A stretch of 64,000 nt of DNA, taken from Takakia lepidozioides. Lineage: Eukaryota; Streptophyta; Takakiopsida; Takakiales; Takakiaceae. The notes below the pieces were generated by a model. That model was not told the origin of the DNA, did not search any database, and was given only the letters and a program-made list of their open reading frames with translations. The DNA lies in the NCBI GenBank assembly GCA_030704615.1, contig CM060731.1:94096756-94160755 (forward strand). The letters run 5' to 3'. How positions within the stretch are numbered: the stretch's first letter is position 1; the number at the start of each line of letters is the position of its first letter. Shown here one piece after another: positions 1-11,660 of the stretch. Position numbers and translations under genes: made by a program.

Positions 1-1140
1 ATGTTCTGTGAGTGCATCCAGTGAGAATGGTGGTGTGGGAATAGTACAACGGCGGGATTTACGTGGCAAACATAGCTGCATATAGTAGTGCGAATCGGGC
101 CTATACTATCCTGGGGGAGAACAACCAGGTATGTAAGAGAGTGAATTCCATGGACCAAAATAGAGACAGCTTGACGGGTATCAGCGGCGTGGGTAGCAGG
201 AGGCAGTATGAGTAAAGAGTATGCAGGCAAACAACAACAGAAGTGATAGGAAGAGCACATAAGCAAAATACCGTGCGGTTTCATGATTGAGCAAAGGGAT
301 AGGGTGGAGCGAGTGCACCTGGCTGAAGCATCCGGGTTGTGGAGAGACACGTGTGCTGGCTCATATGGCCAGCGAACATACTTAGAGATGGCCAGACCCA
401 TGGGAGATCTGAAATGCAGCTTAGCAGCAGTAAAATAGGGAGCAGAGCTTTGTAAAGATAAATTCAACCTATGAAAACACGGTTTATTTGATATAGTACA
501 TGTCCTTGATACGAAGGGCATACAAGAAAAGAGAAAATTTGAGACAACTGCACTAGATACATGGCTTGATAAGGGCTTGTTGGGTGGTGCGGCAAAAGTC
601 ATAATAGTTTTCAAACTCTCGGCAGCAAAGAGCAATGTGCTATGTGATATGGGTTCCACGGAGGCAAGTTGCCAAACATTATAAGTAGAGGGCAGAGTAT
701 ATGATAGAGGCGCAATAGAGGTAGTTTTCAAGAGCTTGCTTTCAGGGAGCATGGTGCGGAAGGGTTCATGAGACACATTCAGCATTAAGCTTGTGCCAAA
801 GTTGGGCACAGTATAAGTCACGAGCTTGTAAGAGCAAGAGATAACAATTCTGTAGAATGACACCGATGACGAGAGTAAGATGGAACAAGGGCACCTTTGA
901 GAGCTGTTGTGTAACCAAAGTGCGTACAATGTTTTGGCAGGTTGGGGGGGCTCCACAGTCACTCCCGAACATGGATGCTTGTTCATCTTCCGCAGCCAGT
1001 AGTACCGAGCAATGGTGAGCTGGGTTATGTAGTAGAATGTGTTATGATCAAAGGCAGATTGCACGTTGAATGAACTGGCTGCGTGGTTGAGGGGCCATGT
1101 GCTGTAAATGGTGCCTCCCTCAAGGGAGGGTTGTTTTAGA
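1..1140. other. Unassigned sequence, no gene recognised
   Basis: I see no domain, TIR, LTR or tandem array here. Short open frames exist on both strands, but none shows a recognisable motif or codon bias. It is probably intergenic DNA or very old repeat debris. Confidence 0.4.
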
Positions 1141-1149
1141 GAGAGAGAT

Positions 1150-2480
1150 TATGGGGTGTGGCGGCAGATTTCGATAACATAGTCGCCACTCAGATCGCTG
1201 TGTTGTGCAGACTTCAGAGTAATATCCGCCACAATTCCAGCTTTAATGATGTCAGGGTAAGTGGAACAAATGCACCTGAAGTCGTGTGGTGGTGTTGATT
1301 TCGGAGCAGTGGGGAATTGGTCAGATGGCAGAGTTCGCTGTGGGCAAGGCTCTGGCCTATAGCCAGCTGGGCACACAGAATTGCAGCTGACCAGCGCCAA
1401 CAGTGCTTGTGGATATCCGAAGCTTCCATACCACAATCATGTCGAGCAATTATCGCACTCCAGGGAGCCACATCTCGTTCAGTCATATTGTCAGACACTC
1501 GACAAACCTCTTTCATGTTCCCACATTTTGCATACATGTCCACAAGGGGAGTCTCCAGAGTGATATCTGATCTAATTCCAGCTTCAATGATGTCAGAGTG
1601 GGCCTCCTGGCCCTTTCCCAGGGCATTGCCATTTTCCAGATCTGCCAGGGCAGTGTGCATAATGACATTTGGTACACCTACAGCAGAACCTGCAAGCATC
1701 GCATTCCATGACACCAAATCTCGTTCCGCCATAGTCTCAAACACTCCCTTTGCATCCACGATGCACCCACAGTTTGCACACGTCTACCAGGGTATTGTTC
1801 AGAATGACGATTGGTACAGTTCCAGCTCTGAAGATGTCGCCATGGGCCTCTTTGCCCTTTTCCAGATCTGCCAGGGCAGTACGTAGAATGACATTTGGTA
1901 CAACTATGGCATAATCTGCAAGCATCGCAGTCCACGGCACCACATCTCGTTCATCCAAAGTGTCAAACACTCTCTTTGCATCCACGATGCACCCACATTT
2001 TGCATACATGTCCGCCAGGGTATTGTTTAGAGTGACAGTTGGTACAATTCCAGCTCTGAAGATGTCGCCATGGACCTCTTTGCCCTTTTCCAGATCTGCT
2101 AGGGCAGTGTGCAGAATAAGAGTTGGTACACCTCCAACAAAGCTTGTGTATAGGGGATGTCGATAGGGGAGTAGTGCATGCAGTCTTTTGCCCATCACAG
2201 GTTGAATTGCCACATTGCTGGGAGAGATTGTAGCAACCTCACCCGACTGCTCCTGAACCGGATATTGCACACCATATTTCAACGGGCTACTGGCTTGACA
2301 GATGTGGGGGCAGATCTTGATGTCACTATCAGCGCCCAAATCACTGTACATAGCACTGGCATGGCATGTCGCCATGTATACCTGCCCAGACCCAATTCTC
2401 CAGGGGCCTTCAATTGCAAGAGTGTGCCCATTCACGCCGGATCCTTGAAAGTGTAGGGCTGGGACGCTCTCCATCAAGTA
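1150..2480 (-). pseudogene. Decayed PLS-class pentatricopeptide repeat (PPR) gene
   Basis: Minus-strand frames between 2477 and 1214 carry repeated PPR units, including DMYAKCG, VFDTLDERDVV and VSWNAML cores, with inter-repeat text such as LADLEKGKEVHGDI. Intact PPR-PLS proteins bind organellar RNA and often guide C-to-U editing. Here the repeats are spread over at least three frames with stops, and neighbouring units are near copies of each other, so local duplication is likely. No start, targeting peptide, E or DYW domain is visible. The seen evidence is the motif series; the organellar role is family knowledge only. Confidence 0.75.
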
Positions 2481-4027
2481 ATTGAGGACTGCCTTTGAAA
2501 GAGTTCAGCAAATTGGAAGTCTCTGCAATTGAAGAAGTGCAGGAGCTTTAATCCAGCAATCACAGAGCTTGCAATATTTGTCTTCTCTGTGGCTATAGCA
2601 ACGCCCGCCAGGTTGATGCTCAGTTGTGGGAAACCAGGGGTAATCTCAAAGCGGGGGCGAGTGCCCACTTCATAGAAGATGGTTCTCGGGAGTGTAATGG
2701 CCATAAGATGGGGTGTTGGGGGCTGCGCTGCATTGGGAGAAGTGGGCGAGCATAGGCCTAGGGTTGCTTCCGGGTTGAGCTGTGGAGACTGGCAACGTGA
2801 TTGTAGATCAGGGTACCGACCTGCACTGCCCATCTGGTTGAATGAAAGCCTGCCAGAAGAACTTCCCTCTCTCAGAGCATCATCGAGCTTAGCAAATCCT
2901 TGATGGCTCATGTCGCACATGGGGTTGTTGCGGCAGACACACCATGGAGTCCTCGTATCACGATTTATCAGTCCGTAACTCGTCAGATCATTGTAACTTG
3001 CAAAGAAGGGGCCATGGAGTTCACCATAAGGTCCCTCATTCATAGAGTGCCGAGTAGCGGGCGCCACGATGCTGTTAAACAATTGAATGAACAAAAAGAA
3101 GGACAATTTACATGCCTTATGTTGCAGAAGCTGCTGTCGCTTATGGTAGTTGGGGGTACTGCAGAGTTGAGACCTGGCTGCATTCACGTTGGTGATGATT
3201 CGAAACACCCAGAACGGTTGTGGGATGGTCTTGGTCTTGGGGAGTCTCAACGAGTAGCCAGTAACATGTGGTTTCCGTTGAACTCGTAGCAGCAGATCGT
3301 AGGGTGAAGCCACGTGCAGCAGTGGGGAATCGAGAATTAGGAAACTGTCGGAAACAAGTGGGAAGTAACTGAAGAGAACCGCCATAGGATCTTCATGGAA
3401 AGCACAAACTGAAGAGAGTGCTGCTGGAGGATGGAGATCTGTACACCGTGTTTGGTCCAAAAAATGGCAAAATCGCCAGGCTGGCTTCTTCAGCTCAAGA
3501 AGCAGACCAAGGTCTGGAGCCCTAGTAAGTACAGGCCGTGAGAACAAGTTCGCATGTTGTTTCGGGTGACTCATACATGTCACTGGCATATGGTAGCCCA
3601 AATCGTTGCGCATGTGAATAAGAGTGTCAGCTGCTTGGACTGATATCGGATGCGTCGTCGTGTTGCCACTGTAGCAGGAAACTCCATTGGGTCTATGGTG
3701 ATTCACAGCACTCGTAGGTTGGCAGCCTGGAATGGTTGTCAAGATGCACATAGTGATCAGGGTGTAGCCGAGCCACTTGGCCGGAAGCTGGTAAGTGTCG
3801 GTGTGCACAATGCGTTTCACAGTCCGAAGAGCAGTCAGTCGGAAGATCGGCGTAAGGAGAGCAGTTAGCTTGGTGGCGCCACGGTCGAGTGCAACAAGAG
3901 GACAGATAGGGTTGAGACAACGTAGAACTAGAGAATGAAGACACCGAAAGAGGGGCAATAAACAGAGGCAGCCCCACGAGAGGGGCCTGAGCATCAATAA
4001 CATTAGAATGCTGCACAGTGGAATCAT
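2474..4027 (-). CDS. Long hypothetical ORF of 517 codons, unknown product
   Basis: This is an uninterrupted minus-strand frame, far longer than expected by chance. A further 112 codons (4366-4028) lie in the same frame upstream, separated by a single TAA at 4028-4030, so the original frame may have been about 630 codons. The product is rich in Leu, Ser, Pro and Thr, with hydrophobic stretches near its start. I recognise no domain or catalytic motif. The 3' end abuts the PPR pseudogene. It could be a recently broken gene, a retroelement ORF or a long fortuitous frame. Confidence 0.35.
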   Translation of the reverse strand: MIPLCSILMLLMLRPLSWGCLCLLPLFRCLHSLVLRCLNPICPLVALDRGATKLTALLTPIFRLTALRTVKRIVHTDTYQLPAKWLGYTLITMCILTTIPGCQPTSAVNHHRPNGVSCYSGNTTTHPISVQAADTLIHMRNDLGYHMPVTCMSHPKQHANLFSRPVLTRAPDLGLLLELKKPAWRFCHFLDQTRCTDLHPPAALSSVCAFHEDPMAVLFSYFPLVSDSFLILDSPLLHVASPYDLLLRVQRKPHVTGYSLRLPKTKTIPQPFWVFRIITNVNAARSQLCSTPNYHKRQQLLQHKACKLSFFLFIQLFNSIVAPATRHSMNEGPYGELHGPFFASYNDLTSYGLINRDTRTPWCVCRNNPMCDMSHQGFAKLDDALREGSSSGRLSFNQMGSAGRYPDLQSRCQSPQLNPEATLGLCSPTSPNAAQPPTPHLMAITLPRTIFYEVGTRPRFEITPGFPQLSINLAGVAIATEKTNIASSVIAGLKLLHFFNCRDFQFAELFQRQSSIT

Positions 4028-4439
4028 TTAATCTCGCCGCAACAGGGCGGGAGGTTCCGTCATGCGTTGCCAAGCTGAGACGATGGCCTGTGAGAACTCC
4101 AGGGGAGCGGCTTGAGCATGCAGGCGGATGGACAGCCGGTTGTGAACAGCCATTGGAAACAAGAGAATAAAGAAACAGCTGGAGAAAACTATGGAAAGAT
4201 AGATTAAACAAAGCTTTGAAAGGAGGATGATCTTGCTGAGCAGGTAGAAGGGAGAAGAGCAGCAAGGCAGCTGCACCGCAACGCGACGAGCTGGAGCTCG
4301 CGCCATGGCGGCTGCCTTAGCTAGAAAGAAAGTAAGGGTTAGAGTAGCGGCATTGCTAAAAAGCAAGAAAAGTGAGACTACAAAATCGAGAAGATGGCAG
4401 ACCCCTAAACATTAGTCATGACTACGGGATTTAGCTGAG

Positions 4440-5130
4440 GTTGGCGGCGGGAGAGCGGAGCTCCGCCCTCCCGCTCTCTCTCATCGCTCTCCTTAAGAAT
4501 AGGGGATAGCTCTCCACACTGTGTCATAAGCCTTCTTGACATCCAAGAAAAATACAAAAGTGGGTTTCCCTTCTTTTTTCCTTCCCTGGATAATCTGGCT
4601 TAGAGTGAAGATATGATCCACACAGCCCCTGTTTCACCGAAAGCCAGCTTGGCCTTCGTGGAAACAACCTCTAGTTTCCAGATCAACCTCGAGACGTTAT
4701 AACTCTGCAAAATATCTTGCCAACTGCATTGAGGAGCGTGATGCCTCGGTACTTCCCCGGTTCTTCTCTCTCACCCTTCTTGTATAGATTGACAATGACC
4801 CCCTGTTGCCAGCGAAAGGGGATTCTTTCAGTCCTTTAGATAAGGTTAAAGAGAAGTACAAGGGCCTCTATCATGCGATCGCCACTGTGCTTCATAAGCT
4901 CGTTGACTATGCCATCAGGTCCACTAGCTTTATATCCACTTAAATGCTCAATTGTGTCCACAATCTCAGAAGAACTAATGGGAGCGTTGTAAGCCTTTGA
5001 AATATCCTCCAATTCATCAGGGCTGTCTTGAATCATAGGAACAGTTTTTCCAACTGTGTCCTTCCATTCTTCAGAGGACCCCTCACTGTTAGGCCTAGAA
5101 ATTCTGCCAAGGATACTCTAGTGGGTTTCA
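4440..5130 (-). pseudogene. LINE-type (non-LTR) reverse transcriptase fragment
   Basis: The minus strand encodes the non-LTR reverse transcriptase signature KASGPDGIVNELMKHSG (around 4890-4945). It is followed by text matching the next RT block (a VNLYKKGE-like string, then YRGITLL and GKIFCRVI), with stops and frame changes between. LINE RTs copy element RNA at a nicked chromosomal target. Upstream endonuclease and downstream RNase H regions were not found. The 3' side (about 4440-4490) has a GC-rich palindromic segment built on GCGGAGCTCCGC and a CT-rich run, possibly the element's tail. Confidence 0.7.
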
Positions 5131-6500
5131 AAGGCTTTGACAATGTCAACAGTTGAAGTCACCACTGCACCCTTAGTAGTCCTCGACGCTTGTACTTGCT
5201 AACAGTTTTTCGGCTTGTACAAATGTTGAAGGGCCAACCAGAATCTCTTGTCATCGACGAGGCCGAGCTGCCCGCACTTGGAGTTCGCCGCAGGTCCTTC
5301 ATGGCCAGTCGGGGGCTCCGACGCACAGAGGTCGTGGGGTCAGCTGCTCTCTTTGCAGGCGAGGGAGTTGCAACGCCGGTTCTCCGCGCCTCTCTAACGA
5401 CAGACATGGACCACGAGAGAAAAAGGCAAGACAGGGAGGGAAGAGAAAGCAAAGGGAAGACGCGCAACAAACCAAAAATACAAGTCGACAAGAGAAGGCA
5501 AGCAGAGGAAAGACGCGCAAAAAGCAAAAAACACATCCAAGGAGACATGGAATGAAAGTCGCTTGCGCATCCAACCGTCCATTTGAATTAAAGTACGTGC
5601 GTGTCAATAATCCACAAACCCACGACGGGGTTTAAGTTGTTCCCAAGTGCGAACTGCCAGTTCAAACTAAACCAAAAATAGTGAGGCGAGTGACTACAAC
5701 AAGTTCCAAAAAACAACTCTATTAAGTCATGAACAAACTGCACCGCAGTCCAGCACACAACTTGGAGTCCAACTTCACAACTGCGCAGTTGGACTACCAA
5801 GAGCTTCAAAATCTTGCCTACGTAGAAAATGGAGGGTGCCAACCGTGCATGGCAATGGCGACTTGCACCCTCTGCACCACAAGGTCGGTCGTTGCTCGCC
5901 GGTACATCTTACTGAGTACTACCATCAGCACGTATTACACCATGGAGTGACATCAGACAGACATAGCAATACGCTTGATTTAACTCCTGGCAATCACACC
6001 TGTAGCCACAACAGAAAAGACAATTACTTGCGAAAGAAGCAATGCACCTCCAACCCACATGTATTATGTCATATTGAATAAAGCAATGCAGGATTCTAAT
6101 CCCTTAAATCACCTGTCTCACTGATCTCCCATGCACCAAGTGGACATGGAAGGCCCAGTATTCTGTACCACATTGCGTACTCGTACATCAGTGGGTACTT
6201 CTTCCTAGTCCGCAGAAGCCTCTTGGTGCAGCGGCAAGTCGGGCGCATTCGGGCACAGCCCTACGCCGATGCACTCCACTTTGCCCCATCCAATGCAGGA
6301 AAATGCAGAGGACCTTCTCATTATGCTTATGTCTTTTTTGACAATGACTTTGTTAGTTTTGTCCATGTCTCGACATGTCATAATATCTTGCCTCTCTTTT
6401 GTGCTGCTCATCAGGATGTGGAGAGAGATGGAGAGAGGGAGTGTTGAGGAAAAAATAAATAAAAAAGAAGGTGGGGGGAGGGGGGGGGGGGGGTTGTTGA
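5131..6500. other. Unassigned sequence ending in an A/G-rich tract
   Basis: No gene is recognised. A basic minus-strand frame near 5190-5400 contains RRSPRLA but has no family match I can name. Positions 6449-6493 form a strand-asymmetric run, A-rich and then nearly pure G, immediately beside the MULE insertion site. Confidence 0.4.
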
Positions 6501-6509
6501 CTGAGCAGC
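6501..6509 (+). repeat. Left 9-bp target site duplication of the MULE
   Basis: CTGAGCAGC is immediately outside the left TIR and is repeated exactly at 25949-25957 outside the right TIR. A 9-bp duplication is the usual footprint of Mutator-superfamily insertion. Confidence 0.92.
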
Positions 6510-6835
6510 GCCTCTCATTTTAAGATAATAGTGTCTTCAATGGGCACGTGCGATGTGGCCAGTGGGCCCTGCGCACGGACGCCCGGCTCCCCAGCACCCC
6601 GCCCGCCGCTGCGCGCGGTCGCCCAGCCGCGGGCACAGCTGCAGCAACCGCGCCCGCGCCCCCATCCGCCGTGCGGCCAGTCCCCCACCCATGAGTCCGC
6701 TGCCCAGCAGTCTGCCAGTCCGCCAGTCTGCCCGCCAGTCCGCTGGCCAGTCCCCTGCCATCCAGTCCGCTGACGGCGCAGGATCGCCACCGTCCATTCC
6801 TATAACCCATCTGAGCCCTCCATTTTTAGGGCTGC
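6510..6835 (+). repeat. Left terminal inverted repeat of the MULE
   Basis: About 326 bp, very GC-rich, and matching the reverse complement of 25527-25948 throughout. Its inner third (about 6695-6775) is made of short CAGTCYGCC/CAGTCYGCTGG units. The left copy has about 96 bp fewer of these units than the right one. Six-frame translations look long here only because the sequence is GC-rich. Confidence 0.93.
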
Positions 6836-8560
6836 GAAAATGGCAATGATCCTCCCACCAAATCCCGGCCGCTCTCTTTTGACGGCTGTTTGTTGTCCGA
6901 TGTTGCGGTAGGCGTTTCCATGCACGCGACTGTTCCTCTTTTGCGCGCGATGTTCATGATGATGATGAAGCGTGTACTTAAACATGAGAGGACTGTCTCG
7001 GCACTACAGCCACCATCGTGCATATACTTCCACTATTTTTGCCTTCTTGTTGTGCTTTCGGGAACCTTCGTTTTATGGTTTGGTTCTATGTCATAAATAT
7101 GGAAAATGCGGACATCTGTCATCGATAACGTCCTCTGCTTGTGATCCATCATGATACGTTTAGCCTCTTCGTACTGCATCCCTCATGAGAGCCTTCACAA
7201 GTTTAGTTCGTTAAAGGAATCCATGGGTAACATGGGCGCGAAAATGGTGGAAGCGTATGCACATGGGGGCGTGTATTGCAGATTTCGTATCGGACGATGG
7301 GACTGTTTATGTGACCAAGTATAGCGGCTTGCATCCGTTGTGCATAAGTTGTGGAAAAGGGTGGAGAATATGAAGAAACCCAGCTTTGTGATGGATCCAC
7401 ATGGTATTATATAAGGGATGGCAACACAAAAAAACAATTCGAGTCGTCACGGAACACCATCCAGTCGTAAGGTCCTCAAACATCCACACGCACCTGCTGA
7501 ATGCAGATGTCTGAGCCACGACGGGAGATGTCTGAGACAATTGCATTTGCAAATGCGCGTGGATGTTTGAGGTCCGTTGTGTCGCAAGTCTGTTCACAGT
7601 GGGTCCGCTGGCCCGTCAGTGCTCCGGATATTCCCCTTATCGCGTGCATAACAGTCAGTTTGGAGGCGGTCTGCTGAAAGTCCGTCTGTTGGGATATCAG
7701 TCTGTTGCACTTGTGAATTTGTCAGTCTGTTGTGTCGGAAGTCTATTGCACTAAGTTTGTTTGACTTCTTATTTTCCCTCCGGTCAGTCTTTTGGCTTGT
7801 TCTCCCGCCAGTCTCGCGAAACGTCCGTCTGCTGGACAGTTCTCCTCTATGGATATCAGTCTGTTGGACTGTGCATGCATCAGTCTGTTGTGCCGCGAGT
7901 CTGTTCGCAATGGGTGTGTTCAACTTTCATGTTCTCCCCTTACTCTCTTTTGTCTTCATTCCGCTGGCAGGGAAGTGCCTCCAATATGAAGCCGCTTCGC
8001 CTCAGCAAAGCGAATAGTCCGCTGGACTGGCGGTCCAGTGGACTCTCGGCCCGATGGGAAATGAGTCTGCTGCACTTGCGAGGACCGTGGATGAATTTAG
8101 TACGATGCGTTCGTTCGGTGGACGTATTCAATGCGATGACGGCGGATAGTTGGCGCCTGTGAAATCGCGCCACGTTGGCAGCGCCATGCCCGCTTTCCCC
8201 CTTCTACTTCTACTTTCTTCTCATGTTCCCTGTGCGATCGACTCCATTCTCTTCGCGCCTGTTTCTTCGCACAGTTTTGCACAGTTTTGTTATCCTCTTT
8301 GCGTTTCCATCACCGTAACGAAAGACGACCGTTCTTCCCCAGGTGTGGAGAGTCGTGGTGAGCCGCGAAGCATCGCAAACACGCTCGCCTTCGTAACAAC
8401 TCGAAGTTCATCGGCTCGGTGAGGTTCTCACTTGCTGCGGTGTTTCCATTCCATTCTATGTCCTCTTCTTGCTTAGGATGAGTCTTTTCATAGGACTTCT
8501 ATCTGTCGCTCTGTCGCTCTGTCGCTCATTGTCCTTGCACCTTCGTTTCATTCTGCAGCG
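6836..8560. other. MULE subterminal region with scattered CAGTCTG units
   Basis: No gene is recognised. From about 7570 to 8060 the motif CAGTCTGTTG or CAGTCCGCTGG recurs at irregular spacing. Just before the zinc-finger ORF, 8506-8527 holds a short tandem CTGTCGCT run. This stretch is a plausible promoter for the gene that follows, but no TATA box is convincing. Confidence 0.5.
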
Positions 8561-9747
8561 ATGGAGGATGCTTGTGAAAAGGGTGGAGCGGACTGGGTGG
8601 ATTTTGTGCACCAAACCAGACTGAAGAAGGAGCGAAGGTACTGGTACTCACCAGACGAGTTTGATCATAAAATAGTGGAAGCATTTGTAGACCTCCGCGC
8701 CCGGAAGCCCAAAAACTCGAATTGGCAGAAGGACAAGCTCTTATGTCCATTCTGTGAAGAGGTAATCAAGGACAAAATCCAACTAAATCGGCATTGTGTT
8801 GACACGGGTTGCAAGGAGACTGTTGCAATGATTCCACGGGATTTCAAGCCTTGGCCGATACTGAAAGAAATGTCGATTGTCAAAGAGCCCACAATGCGCT
8901 TGCGCGGATCAGTGCTTGACCCCCACACTTTGGAATTAGACGAAGTGCGCGCAAGGTATGGCGTCCATTGTGGTGGCCCGTCAATGGAGGATTTGCAAGT
9001 GCAGGGAACGCCGGACGCTCCCAGAAAACGTAAACTGAATGATGGGGCCCAAAAAAGGAGAGGCAAAAAAAGGAGAAGGCTGCAAGGTCTGATCGCGAGG
9101 CAAGGGCAAAATCCACGCAACAAACTGAACCCCGTCCTGGGCGGCAGACCCACACCATCAGTACTGATACTGAAAGTGAATCTGCTCAGGGCCTGGAAGG
9201 GGTGACAAGTCCAGTGGACATTGACTTGCCTGACCAGACTCGGCAGCAGACTCACACAAATATCGCGACCCATGCCATCGGTTTAGGGTCAAAACCAAAA
9301 ACTCAACAGAGCATTGAAGGGCCAGTCTGCCCTGGCACATTGCGCCTCGTTGACTTTGGGCTTTTCCCACCAGAGTGCCCACCAATTGGGGATCCAGACT
9401 TCTTCCGTTATTTCTACAGAGTTGCCCAGTCAGGTCTGCTACGCACATTCATCCGACAGGCGGAACAGAACTGGTTGAACAGCTTTGAAGATGAAGATGA
9501 TGATGATGAAGTAGAGGAGGTAATGGTTAGTCTGACCGGGCAATCTGCTGGCTGGATTTGTCGGTTTGCTGCATGGTCTGCTGATGGGCAATCTGCTGGC
9601 TGGATTCGTCGGTCTGCTGCACGGTCTGCTGAGAGGCAATGTGCTGGCTGGATTCGTCGGTCTGCTGCACAGTCTGCTGATGGGCAATCTGCTGGCTGGA
9701 TTCGTCGGTCTGTTGCACGGTCTGCTGTACAGTTTGCTGAGGGGTAG
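8561..9747 (+). pseudogene. MULE-borne zinc-finger protein ORF (single frameshift)
   Basis: The start ATG at 8561 opens a frame with a zinc-finger-like core, LLCPFCEEV then RHCVDTGC (CX2C...H...C, about residues 62-85). Basic text rich in K/R follows (about residues 155-190). In the adenine runs near 9050-9070 the coding frame shifts; the continuing frame runs through QTHTISTDTESESAQ and the acidic EDEDDDDEVEE to a stop at 9747. A good donor (GTAATG) at 9519 may end an exon before the repeat-encoded tail. DNA or RNA binding is inferred from the finger and the basic patch. The ORF is convergent with, and slightly overlaps, the Q/T-rich gene on the other strand. I do not recognise a named family. 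Confidence 0.5.
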
Positions 9748-11467
9748 TCTGGTGGCCATGTTCACTGGTCTGCTGCACAGTCGGCTGAGGGGCAGTCTGT
9801 TGGCCGGTCTGTTCTCCGGTCTGCTGCAACGTCTGCAAAGTTCGCTGCTCGCTCAGTATTGTTTGCACATACTGAGTATGTGTGTGCGGGGCAGTCTGTT
9901 GGGAGTGATCCGGCCTATTACCCGGGACGGTCTGGTGCACATGCTCGGTCTCCAGCACTTGGGCAGTCTGCCCACATGTGTCGTGGAGAATATGTTGCTC
10001 GACATTCTTGTGGCCAGTCTGCTGGACAATCTCCCGAACTCCTTGTAAAGCCAGGACAAGGTCCCTTGCACCTCTGGCAAAAGAGTCAAAAGCAGCCTGC
10101 ACTTGCTTGTCTCCCAGATCAACTCGCCCTGCAACACATGTTTATGCAAATGTGAACTTGTAAAAAAGTTGGCAAAAGAAATTGAGCTGAAACACGAAAG
10201 TTGCCCATAACATTTTACCTTCCAAGAGATTTCCGACGAGGCCAATGTCCTTGATTTGCCGGCACAGGCATGCTCCATCGAGATGAGCAATGGCGCCGAT
10301 GCGGTCTTCAATTGGGATCCCACACCACATGACTTTGAAGACATTGGGATTCTGCAAAACAATGTCGAATACTGCTCACTCCATCACCAATGCAAACCAG
10401 TGCAATGCGTCATCCACCACAAACTTCTGTGAATGGTCTGTTCCATGGAGTAAGTCCATCCTCAAACTATGCAGATCCTTCATCAACTTGTTGTATGAGC
10501 GGAAATTGCCAAATTGCATCCATCTGTGTTGTAGGAAGGAAGCTGCCATGCGCTCAAAGTCATCCTCAGTCAATCCGAACAAGTGCTTTCTTCGCACCCC
10601 AAAGGTTGGATGTGCCATAGGCATATGTCTCAGGTCTTCAGGCCGTGGGTCATCCATGAGAATCAGCTGCACAAGTAGAGGCGGCACATTTTGGTCGCTT
10701 GTGGCTTTAATGGCAACAGCAGAGGCGGCTTCTAGAACATGGTTGGCTTCCTCAATAGAAAACTCCATGGAATAATGAAAGGGTACAAATGACCACCGGC
10801 AGTCCGCAACAATCCGGTGGAGCTCATTATGCCAATCCAAATGGGGGCTAAATTCTCCCACCCTAAGCCGGGGAAGTGTGAGGTCTTCAGCTCCGGGTCG
10901 AATTACCGGTGATGGCGATCGTCAAACTGCAAAAAACGCCGTGCTATGTGAGAGAAAGGCAGTCTGCTGGTCCGCAGTCTGTTGGATGACAAGACTTCCC
11001 ATTGGCATGGGCTGCATGATGGGCTCCTGGAGAGGAGTCTGCAGGATGACAGGCTGCTCGTTGGGAGTCTGCTCCGTTGGAGTCTGCTGGATGACAGGTT
11101 GCTGAACGGGAGTCTGCTAAATGACGGCCTGCTGAATGGGAGTCTGCTGGATGGCAGACTCGGTTGTCCCAGACGCATTCCCCCCCGACGCGTCTTGAAT
11201 ATGTAATGCCGCTATAGCAGCAGATGACCCAAGATACTTCAATAATATGTACTCTCGCACGCGGTCCACTTCCGCACGCACTGTAGTCGCTTGTAAAGGA
11301 GCATCATTGCTAGGTATCCGCCAAGCCTGAATGGCCCTACGAATAGAAACACGTTCATCCTGGTACGCGGCAGAGAACTTCGACGTCAGGAACATGAACG
11401 TGGACTCTATATTCACCTCATGCAGTGGACTGGACTTACAGACCAGCAGACTGTAACGTGCGTACAT
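9527..11467 (-). pseudogene. MULE-borne Q/T-rich protein gene, unknown function
   Basis: Minus-strand coding runs in one frame set from about 11467 down. A helical-looking N-terminal part (text such as TVRAEVDRVREYILLKYLG) leads into QQTP repeats. A region at 10861-10219 reads DDPRPEDLRHMPMAHP and HLDGACLCRQIKDIG. After a 90-nt GT-AG intron (10129-10218), the last exon (10128-9527) ends in a long run of QQTVQQTDESSQQ-type repeats. In-frame stops at 11117 (TAG) and 10376 (TGA) break it. The splice junction keeps the frame, which supports real coding. The repeat tail is the GACTG motif read in one frame. No known domain was identified. Confidence 0.5.
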
Positions 11468-11660
11468 AGGGTGAAGGCAACTAGTAGACTATACCAGTGG
11501 ACTGGACCAGCGGACTGACAAACGGACTCAGTAAGTAATGCAGCGATATAAAACAGACTAACTGATGAGCGGAGTGAGCCAGCGGACTGAGGAGAGAACA
11601 TAGCGGACTGACCAGACTAAATAGGCAACGTGACCCTGATGATGGACTCAAACAGCACAC

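Noticed and set aside
6515-6849. Several overlapping 80-98-codon ORFs on both strands, and their mirror set at 25357-25981
   Set aside because: They lie in the GC-rich inverted repeats of the MULE. Length comes from composition, and the same DNA is open in up to five frames.
9520-9747. Plus-strand SAGWIRRSAARSA-type repeat protein at the end of the zinc-finger ORF
   Set aside because: It is the same DNA repeat that reads QQT on the minus strand. A donor site precedes it, so the plus-strand reading is probably intronic or fortuitous.
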